From Saccharomonospora sp. NB11 (GTDB lineage: Bacteria; Actinomycetota; Actinomycetes; Mycobacteriales; Pseudonocardiaceae): a DNA stretch of 64,000 bases. This document shows, in pieces, positions 46,348-55,930 of this stretch. Every line of letters begins with the position of its first letter. The stretch's first letter is position 1. The position numbers and the translations under genes are program-made. The stretch lies in NCBI RefSeq assembly GCF_015910535.1, contig NZ_JACBJG010000006.1:124001-188000 (forward strand), given 5' to 3'. The notes beneath the pieces were generated by a model. The model made no database searches and had not been told where the DNA came from. It saw only the letters and a program-made list of their open reading frames with translations.

Positions 46348-46887
46348 ATGTCACGCATCGGTAAGCTGCCGATCACCGTCCCCTCCGGGGTCGATGTGAC
46401 CATCGACGGGCAGCACATCACGGTCAAGGGCCCGAAGGGCACGCTCGACCACCGGGTCGCCGAGCCGATCACCGTGGAACGCGGTGAGGACGGCTCGCTG
46501 CTGGTGAAGCGTCCCGACGACGAGCGGGAGAGCCGCGCGCTGCACGGTCTCACCAGGACCTTGGTGAACAACCTGGTCATCGGTGTGACGCAGGGCTACG
46601 AGAAGCGGATGGAGATCCACGGAGTCGGTTACCGCGTGCAGGCCAAGGGGTCGGACCTCGAGTTCGCCCTCGGCTACAGCCACCCGGTGCTGATCAAGGC
46701 TCCGGAGGGCATCACCTTCAAGGTCGAGAGCCCGACCAAGTTCTCCGTGTCCGGCATCGACAAGCAGAAGGTCGGCCAGATCGCGGCGGTCATCCGGCGT
46801 CTGCGTCGCCCGGACCCGTACAAGGGCAAGGGCTTGCGCTACGAGGGTGAGCGCATTCGCCGCAAGGTCGGGAAGACGGGTAAGTGA
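46348..46887 (+). CDS. rplF: 50S ribosomal protein L6
   Basis: L6 (179 residues) lies near the factor-binding site. [22 protein letters not shown] and the C-terminal [25 protein letters not shown] are typical. AGGAAGGGGGAC precedes the ATG. Confidence 0.97.
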   Translation: MSRIGKLPITVPSGVDVTIDGQHITVKGPKGTLDHRVAEPITVERGEDGSLLVKRPDDERESRALHGLTRTLVNNLVIGVTQGYEKRMEIHGVGYRVQAKGSDLEFALGYSHPVLIKAPEGITFKVESPTKFSVSGIDKQKVGQIAAVIRRLRRPDPYKGKGLRYEGERIRRKVGKTGK

Positions 46888-46889
46888 TC

Positions 46890-47288
46890 ATGAGCGAAAC
46901 GGTTACGAAGCGCAAGCCGATCGGCAAGGACGTCTCCACCCGTCGTCGTGCTGGCAAGATCCGTCGACACAACCGGCTGCGCAAGAAGATCCACGGCACT
47001 GCGGCGCGTCCGCGGATGTCGGTGAAGCGCTCCTCGCGGCACATCGTCGTTCAGCTGATCGACGACCTGGCGGGGCACACCCTGGCCTCCGCGTCCAGCC
47101 TCGAGGCGGACGTCCAGGCCGTCGAGGGCGACAAGAAGGCCAAGGCCGCCAAGGTCGGCGAGTTGGTCGCGGCCCGCGCCAAGGCGGCGGGCGTCTCCAA
47201 GGTGGTGTTCGACCGCGGTGGCAACGCCTACCACGGTCGGATCGCCGCTCTGGCGGATGCCGCCCGAGAGGGCGGGTTGGAGTTCTGA
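46890..47288 (+). CDS. rplR: 50S ribosomal protein L18
   Basis: L18 (132 residues) binds 5S rRNA with L5. [24 protein letters not shown] and [25 protein letters not shown] are diagnostic. The ATG at 46890 is preferred; a GTG at 46884 overlapping the rplF stop is an alternative. Confidence 0.96.
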   Translation: MSETVTKRKPIGKDVSTRRRAGKIRRHNRLRKKIHGTAARPRMSVKRSSRHIVVQLIDDLAGHTLASASSLEADVQAVEGDKKAKAAKVGELVAARAKAAGVSKVVFDRGGNAYHGRIAALADAAREGGLEF

Positions 47289-47324
47289 CATGAGCAAGAT
47301 TCTCGAGAACGGAAGGAACGCCTG

Positions 47325-47954
47325 ATGCCGGGACGTACGCGGCAATCCGGCGGCCAGGGCGGATCGGGCGACCGCGAGCGCGGTGGCCGGGACCGCAGGG
47401 ACCGTCGTGACGGTGGCCGTGGCGGGGCGGCCCAGGACAAGACCCCGCACCTCGAGCGCGTCGTAGCGATCAACCGCGTGGCCAAGGTCGTCAAGGGTGG
47501 TCGTCGCTTCAGCTTCACCGCGCTGGTGGTTGTCGGTGACGGCGACGGCCAGGTCGGTGTCGGCTACGGCAAGGCCAAGGAAGTTCCCGCGGCCATCGCC
47601 AAGGGTGTCGAGGAGGCGAAGAAGAACTTCTTCCGCGTTCCTCGGATCGGCGGCACCATCCCGCACCCCGTCCAGGGTGAGGAGGCCGCCGGTGTCGTGC
47701 TGCTCCGTCCGGCCAGCGCCGGTACCGGTGTGATCGCCGGTGGCGCCGTCCGTGCCGTGCTGGAGTGCGCTGGCATCCAGGACGTGTTGTCGAAGTCGCT
47801 CGGCAGCGACAACGCGATCAACATCGTGCACGCGACCGTGCGGGCCCTGAAGGACCTGCAGCGTCCCGAAGAGGTCGCCGCTCGTCGTGGTCTGCCGCTC
47901 GAGGACGTCGCTCCGGCCCGGATGCTGCGTCAGCGTGCGGGGCAGGGGGTCTGA
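47325..47954 (+). CDS. rpsE: 30S ribosomal protein S5
   Basis: S5 (209 residues) acts in decoding fidelity. An actinobacterial Gly/Arg/Asp-rich N-terminal extension (1-40) precedes the dsRNA-binding-like domain ([44 protein letters not shown], spanning about 41-85) and the C-terminal S5 fold. GGAAGGAACGCC precedes ATG 47325. Confidence 0.97.
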   Translation: MPGRTRQSGGQGGSGDRERGGRDRRDRRDGGRGGAAQDKTPHLERVVAINRVAKVVKGGRRFSFTALVVVGDGDGQVGVGYGKAKEVPAAIAKGVEEAKKNFFRVPRIGGTIPHPVQGEEAAGVVLLRPASAGTGVIAGGAVRAVLECAGIQDVLSKSLGSDNAINIVHATVRALKDLQRPEEVAARRGLPLEDVAPARMLRQRAGQGV

Positions 47955-47955
47955 C

Positions 47956-48138
47956 ATGGCTCAGCTGAAGATCACCCAGACGAAGAGCACGATCGGGACC
48001 AAGCAGAACCACCGGGCGTCGCTCCGTACCCTCGGTCTGCGCAAGATCCGGCAGTCCGTGGTGCGTGAGGACACGCCGCAGGTGCGTGGCCTCATCCACA
48101 CGGTCCGGCACCTGGTGACCGTGGAGGAGGTCAAGTAA
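47956..48138 (+). CDS. rpmD: 50S ribosomal protein L30
   Basis: L30 (60 residues), [20 protein letters not shown] with [24 protein letters not shown], is complete from ATG 47956, one base after the rpsE stop. Longer upstream frames would overlap rpsE and are rejected. Confidence 0.96.
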   Translation: MAQLKITQTKSTIGTKQNHRASLRTLGLRKIRQSVVREDTPQVRGLIHTVRHLVTVEEVK

Positions 48139-48581
48139 TGGCCATCAAGATCCACCACCTGAAGCCTGCCCCCGGCGCCAAGCGCGACAAGATCCGCGTC
48201 GGCCGCGGTGAGGGTTCGAAGGGCAAGACGGCGGGTCGCGGTACGAAGGGCACCAAGGCCCGGAAGAACGTGCCCGCGGGCTTCGAAGGTGGGCAGATGC
48301 CCATCCACATGCGGCTGCCCAAGCTGCGTGGATTCAAGAACCGGTTCCGCACCGAGTACCAGGGAATCAACGTGGGCGACCTCGTCCGCGTGTTCCCCGA
48401 GGGCGGGAAGATCGGCAAGGACGAGCTCGTCGCTTCTGGACTGGTCCACAAGAGTGAACTTGTGAAGGTCCTGGGCGACGGCGACGTGGACGGCGTGAAG
48501 TTCGACGTCACGGCCGACGCGTTCTCGAAGTCCGCGAAGGAGAAGATCGAGGCAGCGGGCGGCTCCGTCACCACGCTCTGA
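48138..48581 (+). CDS. rplO: 50S ribosomal protein L15
   Basis: L15 (147 residues) has the Gly/Lys-rich N-terminal extension ([22 protein letters not shown]) and [21 protein letters not shown]. The start shares a base with the rpmD stop. A strong terminator follows, separating it from secY. Confidence 0.97.
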   Translation: MAIKIHHLKPAPGAKRDKIRVGRGEGSKGKTAGRGTKGTKARKNVPAGFEGGQMPIHMRLPKLRGFKNRFRTEYQGINVGDLVRVFPEGGKIGKDELVASGLVHKSELVKVLGDGDVDGVKFDVTADAFSKSAKEKIEAAGGSVTTL

Positions 48582-48605
48582 GATCGATCCCGAGCAACGC
48601 TCTGA

Positions 48606-48645
48606 CAAGGCCCGCCGGACCAGCACAATGGACCGGCGGGCCTTG
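48606..48645 (+). terminator. Terminator after rplO
   Basis: CAAGGCCCGCCGG and CCGGCGGGCCTTG form a long perfect stem around an internal ACC/GGA-flanked loop, ending at 48645. It marks the end of the S10-spc transcript; secY starts 333 nt further on. Confidence 0.85.
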
Positions 48646-48978
48646 TCGTGTGTCCTGACCGCGTTCTGCCCGCGAAACGCGGTTCGTGGGCGTCGTCCAC
48701 AGAGCGGGGCGTCCCGTCGGGACCGATTTCCCGGAGGAGTCCGGTACTCCTTTCGTAGCCGTGACTGTCGACTTTCGTCGTAGCGCGGCCGTGTGTGGGG
48801 TGTGGAAACACTGCACTAGATGCGGCACCCCGCGGTGATGCTGTTAAAGTCGGACCCACGCTTGGGCCGTTGTGTCTCGAGCGTGTCTGGCTTGCCGCCA
48901 GTGACGAAGTGTCCAGCCGGTCCCATGCCGGCCAAAGCCGTTCGTCGGTTCGCCGACGACGCCGAGGAGGTCCCCCGC
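48646..48978. other. secY upstream region
   Basis: No gene is supported. It holds one member of the GCGTTT palindrome family (48661-48682) and a possible -10 TAAAGT at 48845-48850 without a clear -35. The end of the region contains the secY ribosome site GAGGAGGTCC. Confidence 0.45.
48661..48682. repeat. Dispersed palindrome, GCGTTT family, copy 1
   Basis: GCGTTCTGCCCGCGAAACGC followed by GG; imperfect copy of the family consensus GCGTTTAGCGGGCTAAACGC, read on either strand. Confidence 0.6.
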
Positions 48979-50286
48979 GTGCTCAGCGCCTTCCGCTCGG
49001 CTCTCGCGACGCCGGACCTGCGCAAGAAGATCCTGTTCACGCTGATGATCGTGGCCGTGTACCGGATCGGTGCGGTCACGCCGGCGCCCGGGGTCTCCTA
49101 CCCGAACGTGCAGGCGTGCCAGGCGCAGGTCGAGGATCAGAACGTGTTCTCCCTGCTGAATCTGTTCAGCGGTGGCGCGCTCCTACAGCTCTCGATCTTC
49201 GCCACGGGCATCATGCCTTACATCACGGCGAGCATCATCGTGCAGCTTCTGACCGTGGTGATTCCTCGGTTCGAGGAGCTCAAGCGTGAGGGGCAGGCCG
49301 GTCAGGGCAAGCTCACGCAGTACACGCGATACCTCACGATCGCTCTGGCGATCCTCCAGGCCACGGGTGTCGTCGCGCTCGCCGACCGCGGTCAGCTGTT
49401 CGGCAACTGCGACCAGCCGGTGCTGCCGGACAACAGCGTCTACAGCCTCGCGCTCACCGTCCTCACGATGACGGCGGGCACCGCGGTGATGATGTGGCTC
49501 GGCGAGCTCATCACCGAGCGCGGTGTCGGCAACGGCATGTCGCTGCTGATCTTCCTGAACATCGCCGCGCAGATCCCGGCCGAGGGCGGCAACATCCTGA
49601 GCAACCAGGGTGGCCTGACCTTCTTCTTCATCTGCCTGCTCGCGCTGGCGATCATCGCGAGCGTCATCTTCGTCGAGCAGGGTCAGCGCCGGATCCCGGT
49701 GCAGTACGCGAAGCGCATGATCGGTCGCCGGATGTACGGCGGCACGTCGACCTACCTGCCGATCAAGGTGAACCAGGCGGGTGTCATCCCGGTCATCTTC
49801 GCGTCGTCGCTGCTGTACCTGCCCGACCTGCTCGGGCAGCTCATCGGCGACCCGAACCAGGCGTCCGGCTGGCAGCGGTTCCTGCAGAACTACGTCACGA
49901 ACCAGTCGCACTGGGTCCACATCGCGTTGTACTTCGCGATGATCATTTTCTTCACGTACTTCTACATCACGATCACGTTCAACGTGGACGATCGTGCAGA
50001 GGAGATGAAGAAGTTCGGCGGCTTCATCCCCGGCATCCGTCCGGGCCGACCCACTGCCGAGTACCTCGGGTTCGTGCTGAGCCGCATCACGCTCCCCGGG
50101 TCGATCTACCTCGGTATCGTCGCGATCCTGCCGAACTTCTTCTTGTCAGTCACCGGCGAAGGGAACAACCAGAACTTCCCGTTCGGCGGAACAGCTGTGC
50201 TGATCATGGTCGGTGTCGGTCTCGACACCGTGAAGCAGATCGAAAGCCAGCTCATGCAGCGTAACTACGAAGGGTTCCTCCGATGA
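48979..50286 (+). CDS. secY: Preprotein translocase subunit SecY
   Basis: SecY (435 residues) is the channel of the Sec translocon, with ten predicted membrane helices and the family motifs [15 protein letters not shown] (plug/TM2) and [17 protein letters not shown] in the cytoplasmic loop. The GTG at 48979 gives [22 protein letters not shown] after a GAGGAGGTCC site; longer in-frame starts add non-homologous sequence. Its stop overlaps the adk start (ATGA). Confidence 0.96.
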   Translation: MLSAFRSALATPDLRKKILFTLMIVAVYRIGAVTPAPGVSYPNVQACQAQVEDQNVFSLLNLFSGGALLQLSIFATGIMPYITASIIVQLLTVVIPRFEELKREGQAGQGKLTQYTRYLTIALAILQATGVVALADRGQLFGNCDQPVLPDNSVYSLALTVLTMTAGTAVMMWLGELITERGVGNGMSLLIFLNIAAQIPAEGGNILSNQGGLTFFFICLLALAIIASVIFVEQGQRRIPVQYAKRMIGRRMYGGTSTYLPIKVNQAGVIPVIFASSLLYLPDLLGQLIGDPNQASGWQRFLQNYVTNQSHWVHIALYFAMIIFFTYFYITITFNVDDRAEEMKKFGGFIPGIRPGRPTAEYLGFVLSRITLPGSIYLGIVAILPNFFLSVTGEGNNQNFPFGGTAVLIMVGVGLDTVKQIESQLMQRNYEGFLR

Positions 50287-50837
50287 CGCGTGTAGTTCTC
50301 GTCGGCCCGCCTGGGGCAGGTAAAGGCACACAGGCGGCGGCGCTGTCGAAGCGGCTGGGGATCCCACACATCTCGACGGGCGACCTCTTCCGCAAGCACG
50401 TCGGTGACGAGACGCCGCTCGGCAGGGAAGCGAAGCGCTACCTCGACTCGGGCGAGCTCGTGCCGGACACCGTGACCAACGAGATGGTGCGCGAGCGGCT
50501 GGCGGAGCCGGACGCCAAGGCCGGGTTCCTGCTCGACGGGTTCCCTCGAACGACCAGGCAGGCCGACGTGCTGGCGGAGATGCTCAAGGAAGCGGAGCAG
50601 ACCCTCGACGCCGTCATCGAGCTGAAGGTGCCCGAGGACGTGCTCGTCGAGCGGCTGCTCGGTCGTGGCCGCAGCGACGACACCGAGGACGTCATCCGAC
50701 GTCGGCAGCAGGTGTACCGGTCGGAGACCGCGCCGCTGCTGGAGTACTACGGCGACATCCTCGTCACCGTGGACGGTGTCGGTGACGTCGACGAGGTGTC
50801 GAGCAGGGTGCTCGACGCCCTGGGCAAGCGGTCCTGA
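50283..50837 (+). CDS. adk: Adenylate kinase (short-lid form)
   Basis: Adk (184 residues) interconverts ATP, AMP and ADP. The P-loop [10 protein letters not shown] is at 8-17, the AMP-binding region is [12 protein letters not shown], and [11 protein letters not shown] and [17 protein letters not shown] are present. The lid is short and lacks zinc cysteines, as in other actinobacteria. It is translationally coupled to secY. Confidence 0.97.
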   Translation: MTRVVLVGPPGAGKGTQAAALSKRLGIPHISTGDLFRKHVGDETPLGREAKRYLDSGELVPDTVTNEMVRERLAEPDAKAGFLLDGFPRTTRQADVLAEMLKEAEQTLDAVIELKVPEDVLVERLLGRGRSDDTEDVIRRRQQVYRSETAPLLEYYGDILVTVDGVGDVDEVSSRVLDALGKRS

Positions 50838-50849
50838 GTCGGCGACTTC

Positions 50850-51659
50850 GTGTTCGGAATGTTTCGACGGCGGCGGATGATCGAGATCAAGACCTCCGGT
50901 GAGTTGGAGGCGATGCGTGCTGCCGGCCTCGTGGTCGCGCGCACTCTGAAGGCCGTGACGGAGGCGGCGAGGCCCGGTGTGAGCACGGGGGAGCTCGACG
51001 AGCTCGCCGAACAGGTCATCCGGGACGCGGGTGCCATCCCGTCCTTCAAGGGCTACCACGGCTTCCCGGCGTCGATCTGCGCGTCGGTGAACGAGCAGAT
51101 CGTTCACGGCATTCCGTCGCGGGACACGGTGCTTGGCGACGGCGACCTGCTCTCCGTCGACTGCGGTGCCATCCTCGACGGGTGGCACGGCGACTCGGCG
51201 GTCACGATCGAGATCGGCGAGGTGTCCGAGAGCGACAGGCTGCTGTCCGAGGCGACGCGCCTGGCGATGTTGGCCGGTATCGATGCGGTGTCGCCCCGCG
51301 GCCGGCTGACCGACATCTCCCATGCCATCGAGTCCGCAGCGCGTGAGGTGGGCGCGAAGCACGGCGTCGACTACGGGATGATCGTCGAGTACGGCGGCCA
51401 CGGCATCGGACGTGAGATGCACATGGAGCCGTTCCTGCCGAACGTGGGCAAGCCCGGCAAGGGTCCGAAGCTCGCCGTCGGCATGGCACTGGCGATCGAA
51501 CCGATGCTGACGGGCGGGTCGGCCGATACCGTGGAGCTGGAGGACGGCTGGACGGTCGTCACCGCCGACGGTTCCAGGGCCGCTCACTGGGAGCACACGG
51601 TCGCCATCACCGAGGACGGCCCGTGGGTGCTCACCGAGCCTGAGCCCGACAGCGTTTAG
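50850..51659 (+). CDS. map: Methionine aminopeptidase, type I
   Basis: Map removes the initiator Met from nascent proteins. Metal ligands are visible in the two Asp of [16 protein letters not shown], the His of [10 protein letters not shown], and the Glu of ALAIEPML and HWEHTVAI. The exact start is uncertain: GTG 50850 (269 residues), ATG 50859 or ATG 50877, all in frame. The stop codon TAG is formed by bases inside a dispersed palindrome (51652-51673). Confidence 0.95.
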   Translation: MFGMFRRRRMIEIKTSGELEAMRAAGLVVARTLKAVTEAARPGVSTGELDELAEQVIRDAGAIPSFKGYHGFPASICASVNEQIVHGIPSRDTVLGDGDLLSVDCGAILDGWHGDSAVTIEIGEVSESDRLLSEATRLAMLAGIDAVSPRGRLTDISHAIESAAREVGAKHGVDYGMIVEYGGHGIGREMHMEPFLPNVGKPGKGPKLAVGMALAIEPMLTGGSADTVELEDGWTVVTADGSRAAHWEHTVAITEDGPWVLTEPEPDSV

Positions 51660-51673
51660 CGGGCGAAACGCGG
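51652..51673. repeat. Dispersed palindrome, GCGTTT family, copy 2 (covers map stop codon)
   Basis: GCGTTTAGCGGGCGAAACGC followed by GG. The TAG at 51657-51659 ends map. Copy 3 follows 30 nt later. Confidence 0.7.
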
Positions 51674-51703
51674 TTCACCACCCCCACGGCCCGCCGTCCC
51701 CGC

Positions 51704-51725
51704 GCGTTTCGCGGGCTAACTGCGG
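51704..51725. repeat. Dispersed palindrome, GCGTTT family, copy 3
   Basis: GCGTTTCGCGGGCTAACTGC followed by GG; same orientation as copy 2, so the two form a spaced pair. Confidence 0.65.
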
Positions 51726-51785
51726 TGTGTGGCCCTCCACACTCAGCGTGACCGGCCTCCCGATCGGGCGGCCCCGTGTTCGGGC

Positions 51786-51815
51786 TTGACAATCGTTGCG
51801 TACACTGTCTAGTCG
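51786..51815 (+). promoter_or_regulatory. Promoter of infA
   Basis: A perfect TTGACA at 51786-51791 is followed after 18 nt by TAGTCG at 51810-51815. The start would be about 105 nt upstream of infA. Confidence 0.65.
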
Positions 51816-51928
51816 GCGTGCTCATCACGTCGGCTCCAACGTGCTTGCCGGCTGCTTGGGGTCGGGGTGACGTGTGTGCCACCCAGGCAAGCACTCGAAC
51901 GCTCAACCGATCACGAAACGCGGAGTAC

Positions 51929-52150
51929 ATGGCGAAGAAGGATGGGGCCATCGAGGTCGAGGGCCGTGTAATCGAGCCGCTCCCCAACGCGATGTTTCGC
52001 GTCGAGCTGGAGAACGGCCACAAGGTCCTGGCGCACATCAGCGGCAAGATGCGGCAGCACTACATCCGCATCCTGCCGGAGGACAGGGTTGTCGTGGAGC
52101 TCTCGCCCTACGACTTGTCCCGTGGGCGCATCGTCTATCGCTACAAGTGA
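51929..52150 (+). CDS. infA: Translation initiation factor IF-1
   Basis: IF-1 (73 residues) has the S1/OB fold: [36 protein letters not shown], split by the usual [18 protein letters not shown]. The ATG at 51929 has CGGAG 3-7 nt upstream; longer in-frame readings have no homology. It leads the infA-rpmJ-rpsM-rpsK-rpsD-rpoA-rplQ cluster. Confidence 0.97.
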   Translation: MAKKDGAIEVEGRVIEPLPNAMFRVELENGHKVLAHISGKMRQHYIRILPEDRVVVELSPYDLSRGRIVYRYK

Positions 52151-52226
52151 TCAGGGCGAGCGTGGTGGGAGGTGACTCCCGCCAGGGGGCGCGCAGCAAC
52201 TCAGCACGAGCAGGAGAGCAGGAGAC

Positions 52227-52340
52227 GTGAAGGTCAAGCCGAGCGTCAAGAAGATCTGCGACAAGTGCCAGATCGTCCGTCGTCACGGACGCGTCATGGT
52301 CATCTGCGACAACCTGCGCCACAAGCAGCGCCAGGGCTGA
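52227..52340 (+). CDS. rpmJ: 50S ribosomal protein L36, zinc form
   Basis: The 37-residue [20 protein letters not shown] then [17 protein letters not shown] has the Cys-Cys-Cys-His zinc set (Cys11, Cys14, Cys27, His32). GTG 52227 follows GCAGGAGAC. Confidence 0.96.
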   Translation: MKVKPSVKKICDKCQIVRRHGRVMVICDNLRHKQRQG

Positions 52341-52540
52341 TCGCGGTCGTCGTCAGAGCTCTGACAGCACAATCGCACACCCTCCCCGCGCCTGCCGGGT
52401 CGTGACGACCCGGTTCACCCTCGGAACTTCGGGCCGAGGCCGGGACACCGTCCGCGAGAGCGGTCGGACGACGGCGAGTCGTCCCGGGATGGGCAGGGAG
52501 CAGACCCGAAGAACGATGCAACGAAGGAGCACAACCGCCA

Positions 52541-52921
52541 ATGGCACGACTCGCTGGCGTTGATCTCCCCCGCGAGAAGCGGATGGAGATCGCGCTGACT
52601 TACATCTACGGCATCGGCCGTACTCGCTCGAAGGAAATCCTCGCGGCGACGCAGGTGAGCGCCGACACCCGGGTGAAGGACCTGAGTGACGACGAGCTCG
52701 CGAAGCTGAGGGAGTACATCGAGGAGAACTTCAAGGTCGAGGGTGACCTCCGGCGTGAGGTGAACGCCGACATCCGTCGGAAGATCGAGATCGGCTGCTA
52801 CGAAGGCCTTCGTTGGCGCCGTGGACTGCCGGTGCGCGGCCAGCGCACCAAGACCAACGCCCGTACCCGCAAGGGCCCGAAGAAGACGGTCGCCGGCAAG
52901 AAGAAGGCAGGCAAGAAGTGA
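52541..52921 (+). CDS. rpsM: 30S ribosomal protein S13
   Basis: S13 (126 residues) contacts the P-site tRNA and subunit bridge. [30 protein letters not shown] and the basic tail [25 protein letters not shown] are standard. It starts 200 nt after rpmJ behind GAAGGAGCACAA. The last bases overlap a small frame (GTGA) described next. Confidence 0.97.
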   Translation: MARLAGVDLPREKRMEIALTYIYGIGRTRSKEILAATQVSADTRVKDLSDDELAKLREYIEENFKVEGDLRREVNADIRRKIEIGCYEGLRWRRGLPVRGQRTKTNARTRKGPKKTVAGKKKAGKK

Positions 52922-53100
52922 GTGCCCGCGGCAGTCGAGTTCGTTCCGGCGCGGTTCTGCGCCGCGGTACGGGCCCGATGTCGCCGAAGGCTCTCTACGC
53001 CCGTCCGATGGCGCTGCGTCAGCTGTACACCGACGCCGGCACGTTGATGCGTCGTGGGCAGCGTGAAGCCGCGGCAGCTCACCAGCAGAACTCGCGCTAA
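52918..53100 (+). CDS. Possible small basic protein between rpsM and rpsK
   Basis: A 60-codon frame starts with a GTG overlapping the rpsM stop by 4 nt and ends 18 nt before rpsK. The product is very basic (about 13 Arg) with a central [20 protein letters not shown] and an Ala/Gln C-terminus. An internal ATG at 52978 would give 40 residues. I recognise no family. GC at third positions is lower than in the neighbours (around 70%), so this could be an unselected frame. Confidence 0.4.
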   Translation: MSARGSRVRSGAVLRRGTGPMSPKALYARPMALRQLYTDAGTLMRRGQREAAAAHQQNSR

Positions 53101-53118
53101 GAGGAGAACCACCCGACC

Positions 53119-53523
53119 ATGCCACCGAAGTCTCGTACGTCGGGGACCAAGAAGGTCCGGCGTAAGGAAAAGAAGAACGTCGTTCACGGGCACGCCCACA
53201 TCAAGAGCACGTTCAACAACACGATCATCTCGATCACCGACCCCAACGGCGCGGTGATCTCGTGGGCGTCCTCGGGCCACGTCGGCTTCAAGGGCTCCCG
53301 TAAGTCGACGCCGTTCGCCGCCCAGATGGCTGCCGAGAACGCGGCCCGCAAGGCCGCCGAGCACGGCATGAAGAAGGTCGACGTGTTCGTCAAGGGCCCG
53401 GGCTCCGGCCGGGAGACGGCGATCCGTTCGCTGCAGGCCGCTGGCCTCGAGGTCGGCACCATCCAGGACGTGACCCCGCAGCCGCACAACGGCTGCCGCC
53501 CCCCGAAGCGGCGCCGGGTCTGA
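53119..53523 (+). CDS. rpsK: 30S ribosomal protein S11
   Basis: S11 (134 residues) forms the platform and contacts the Shine-Dalgarno helix. [21 protein letters not shown] and the C-terminal [13 protein letters not shown] are diagnostic. AGAGGAGAACC precedes the ATG. Confidence 0.97.
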   Translation: MPPKSRTSGTKKVRRKEKKNVVHGHAHIKSTFNNTIISITDPNGAVISWASSGHVGFKGSRKSTPFAAQMAAENAARKAAEHGMKKVDVFVKGPGSGRETAIRSLQAAGLEVGTIQDVTPQPHNGCRPPKRRRV

Positions 53524-53546
53524 GGAACGGGGAGGAGTAAGAACTA

Positions 53547-54155
53547 ATGGCTCGATACACCGGCCCCGCGACTCGTATCTCGCGTCGGCTCAAGGTTGAC
53601 CTCGTCGGCAACGACAAGGCTTTCGAACGTCGCCCCTACCCGCCCGGCCAGCACGGCCGTGGCCGGATCAAGGAGAGCGAGTACCTGCTCCAGCTGCAGG
53701 AGAAGCAGAAGGCTCGCCACACCTACGGCATCCTCGAGCGCCAGTTCCGGCGCTACTACGAGGAAGCTGCGCGGCGCACCGGCAAGACCGGTGAGAACCT
53801 GCTGCAGCTGCTCGAGTCGCGGCTCGACAACGTGGTGTACCGCGCCGGGCTCGCCCGGACGCGTCGCCAGGCCCGTCAGCTGGTCAGCCACGGTCACTTC
53901 CTCGTCAACGGCGAGAAGGTGAACATCCCGAGCTACCGCGTGTCGAAGTTCGACATCATCGACGTGCGTCCGAAGTCGCTGAAGACGCTGCCGTTTGTCG
54001 CTGCCAAGGAGGCGCTGGGCGAGCGGCCCGTGCCGGCCTGGCTGCAGGTCGTGCCCTCGAACCTCCGGGTTCTCGTGCACCAGCTCCCGGAGCGGGCCCA
54101 GATCGAGGTCCCGATCCAGGAACAGCTGATCGTCGAGTACTACTCGAAGAAGTGA
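53547..54155 (+). CDS. rpsD: 30S ribosomal protein S4 (zinc-free)
   Basis: S4 (202 residues) nucleates 30S assembly. The N-terminal zinc cysteines of other S4 forms are absent. The S4 domain [30 protein letters not shown] is typical. GGGGAGGAGTAAG precedes the ATG. Confidence 0.97.
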   Translation: MARYTGPATRISRRLKVDLVGNDKAFERRPYPPGQHGRGRIKESEYLLQLQEKQKARHTYGILERQFRRYYEEAARRTGKTGENLLQLLESRLDNVVYRAGLARTRRQARQLVSHGHFLVNGEKVNIPSYRVSKFDIIDVRPKSLKTLPFVAAKEALGERPVPAWLQVVPSNLRVLVHQLPERAQIEVPIQEQLIVEYYSKK

Positions 54156-54270
54156 GCCCGTGCCCGGCTGCGGCCGGGCACGGACCGGCGGCGGCGCCCC
54201 GAGTGCGCCGCCGCTACGCCACACCTCTCGGCGTCATATGGCGGGCGCCGGCAGGAAAGGAAGAGAAACA

Positions 54271-55347
54271 GTGCTGATTTCCCAGCGGCCGACCCTCAGC
54301 GAGGAGACGGTCAACGAGACGCGCTCTCGGTTCACCATCGAGCCGCTCGAGCCCGGCTTCGGCTACACCTTGGGCAACTCGCTTCGGCGGACCCTGCTGT
54401 CGTCGATCCCGGGTGCTGCGGTCACGAGCATCCGCATCGACGGTGTGCTGCACGAGTTCACCACCGTTCCCGGGGTGAAGGAAGACGTCACCGAGATCAT
54501 CCTGAACCTCAAGGAGCTCGTGGTGTCCTCCGAGGAGGACGAGCCCGTCACGATGTACCTGCGTAAGCAGGGGCCGGGTGAGGTCACCGCGGCCGACATC
54601 GTTCCGCCGTCCGGTGTGACCGTGCACAACCCGGATCTGCACATCGCGTCCCTGAACGCGAAGGGCAAGCTCGAGATCGAGCTGGTCGTCGAGCGCGGCC
54701 GTGGGTACGTCCCCGCGCTGCAGAACAAGCAGGCCGGTGCGGAGATCGGTCGTATCCCGATCGACTCGATCTACTCGCCGGTGCTCAAGGTGACTTACAA
54801 GGTCGAGGCCACGCGTGTCGAGCAGCGCACCGACTTCGATAAGCTCGTGCTCGACGTCGAGACCAAGCCCTCGATCACCCCGAGGGACGCCGTCGCGTCG
54901 GCGGGCAAGACGCTGGTCGAGCTGTTCGGCCTCGCTCGCGAGCTGAACGTCGACGCCGAGGGCATCGAGATCGGTCCGTCGCCGCAGGAGGCGGACACCA
55001 TCGCGGCCTACGCGATGCCGATCGAGGACCTCGACCTGACGGTGCGGTCGTACAACTGCCTGAAGCGCGAGGGGATTCACACCGTTGGCGAGCTGGTTTC
55101 GCGCAGCGAGGCGGACCTGCTCGACATCCGGAACTTCGGTGCCAAGTCGATCGACGAGGTCAAGATGAAGCTCGTCGGCCTCGGCCTCACGCTGAAGGAC
55201 AGCCCGCCCGGATTCGACCCCACGGCTGCCGCGTCGACCTACGAGGGCGGCACTGCCGAGACCTGGGGCGCGGAGCCGGCGTCGCCGGGCCTTCCGGACA
55301 CTGGCCACGACGACGGCCAGGACTACGCAGAGACGGAGCAGCTGTAA
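54271..55347 (+). CDS. rpoA: DNA-directed RNA polymerase subunit alpha
   Basis: RpoA (358 residues) has an N-terminal dimerisation domain ([20 protein letters not shown]) and a C-terminal DNA/activator-binding domain ([31 protein letters not shown]). An acidic tail from about 325 follows. The GTG at 54271 gives the standard [12 protein letters not shown] after GGAAAGGAAGAG. A longer frame from 54160 would add non-homologous sequence. Confidence 0.97.
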   Translation: MLISQRPTLSEETVNETRSRFTIEPLEPGFGYTLGNSLRRTLLSSIPGAAVTSIRIDGVLHEFTTVPGVKEDVTEIILNLKELVVSSEEDEPVTMYLRKQGPGEVTAADIVPPSGVTVHNPDLHIASLNAKGKLEIELVVERGRGYVPALQNKQAGAEIGRIPIDSIYSPVLKVTYKVEATRVEQRTDFDKLVLDVETKPSITPRDAVASAGKTLVELFGLARELNVDAEGIEIGPSPQEADTIAAYAMPIEDLDLTVRSYNCLKREGIHTVGELVSRSEADLLDIRNFGAKSIDEVKMKLVGLGLTLKDSPPGFDPTAAASTYEGGTAETWGAEPASPGLPDTGHDDGQDYAETEQL

Positions 55348-55384
55348 GTAACCTTGCGGCTGCGCAGCTGAACGAGGAGAACCG

Positions 55385-55930
55385 ATGCCCACCCCGACCA
55401 AGGGACCCCGTCTCGGCGGATCGCCCGCGCACGAGCGGTTGATGTTGGCAAACCTGGCGACGTCGTTGTTCGAGCACGGCAAGATCACGACGACCGAGGC
55501 CAAGGCCAAGCGCGTGCGTCCGCTCGCCGAAAAGCTGATCACCAAGGCCAAGAAGGGTGATCTGCACAACCGGCGTCAGCTCATGCGGGTGATCCGCAAC
55601 AAGGACGTCGTGCACAAGCTGATCGCTGAGATCGGCCCCTTCTTCGTCGACCGCAACGGCGGTTACGTCCGCATCACCAAGACGCTGCCGCGGAAGGGCG
55701 ACAACGCCCAGATGGCGGTCATCGAACTGGTGTCGGAGAAGACCGTGACGGCGGAGGCCGAGGCGGCCAAGAAGACGAAGTTCGCCAAGGACGCCGAGGC
55801 CGAGGCGCCGAAGGCGGACGCGAGCAAGGCGGCCGCCGCCGACGACCAGGACGCCGAGGCGCCCGAGTCGGCGACCAAGGACGCCACGGACGAGCCCGCC
55901 GAGGGCGCGGACAAGAAGGACGAGTCCTGA
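55385..55930 (+). CDS. rplQ: 50S ribosomal protein L17 with acidic C-terminal extension
   Basis: The L17 domain (about 1-120, [20 protein letters not shown] ... NGGYVRITK) is followed by an Ala/Glu/Asp/Lys-rich tail to 181, as in other actinobacteria. Its stop overlaps the proposed CTG start of truA. Confidence 0.96.
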   Translation: MPTPTKGPRLGGSPAHERLMLANLATSLFEHGKITTTEAKAKRVRPLAEKLITKAKKGDLHNRRQLMRVIRNKDVVHKLIAEIGPFFVDRNGGYVRITKTLPRKGDNAQMAVIELVSEKTVTAEAEAAKKTKFAKDAEAEAPKADASKAAAADDQDAEAPESATKDATDEPAEGADKKDES

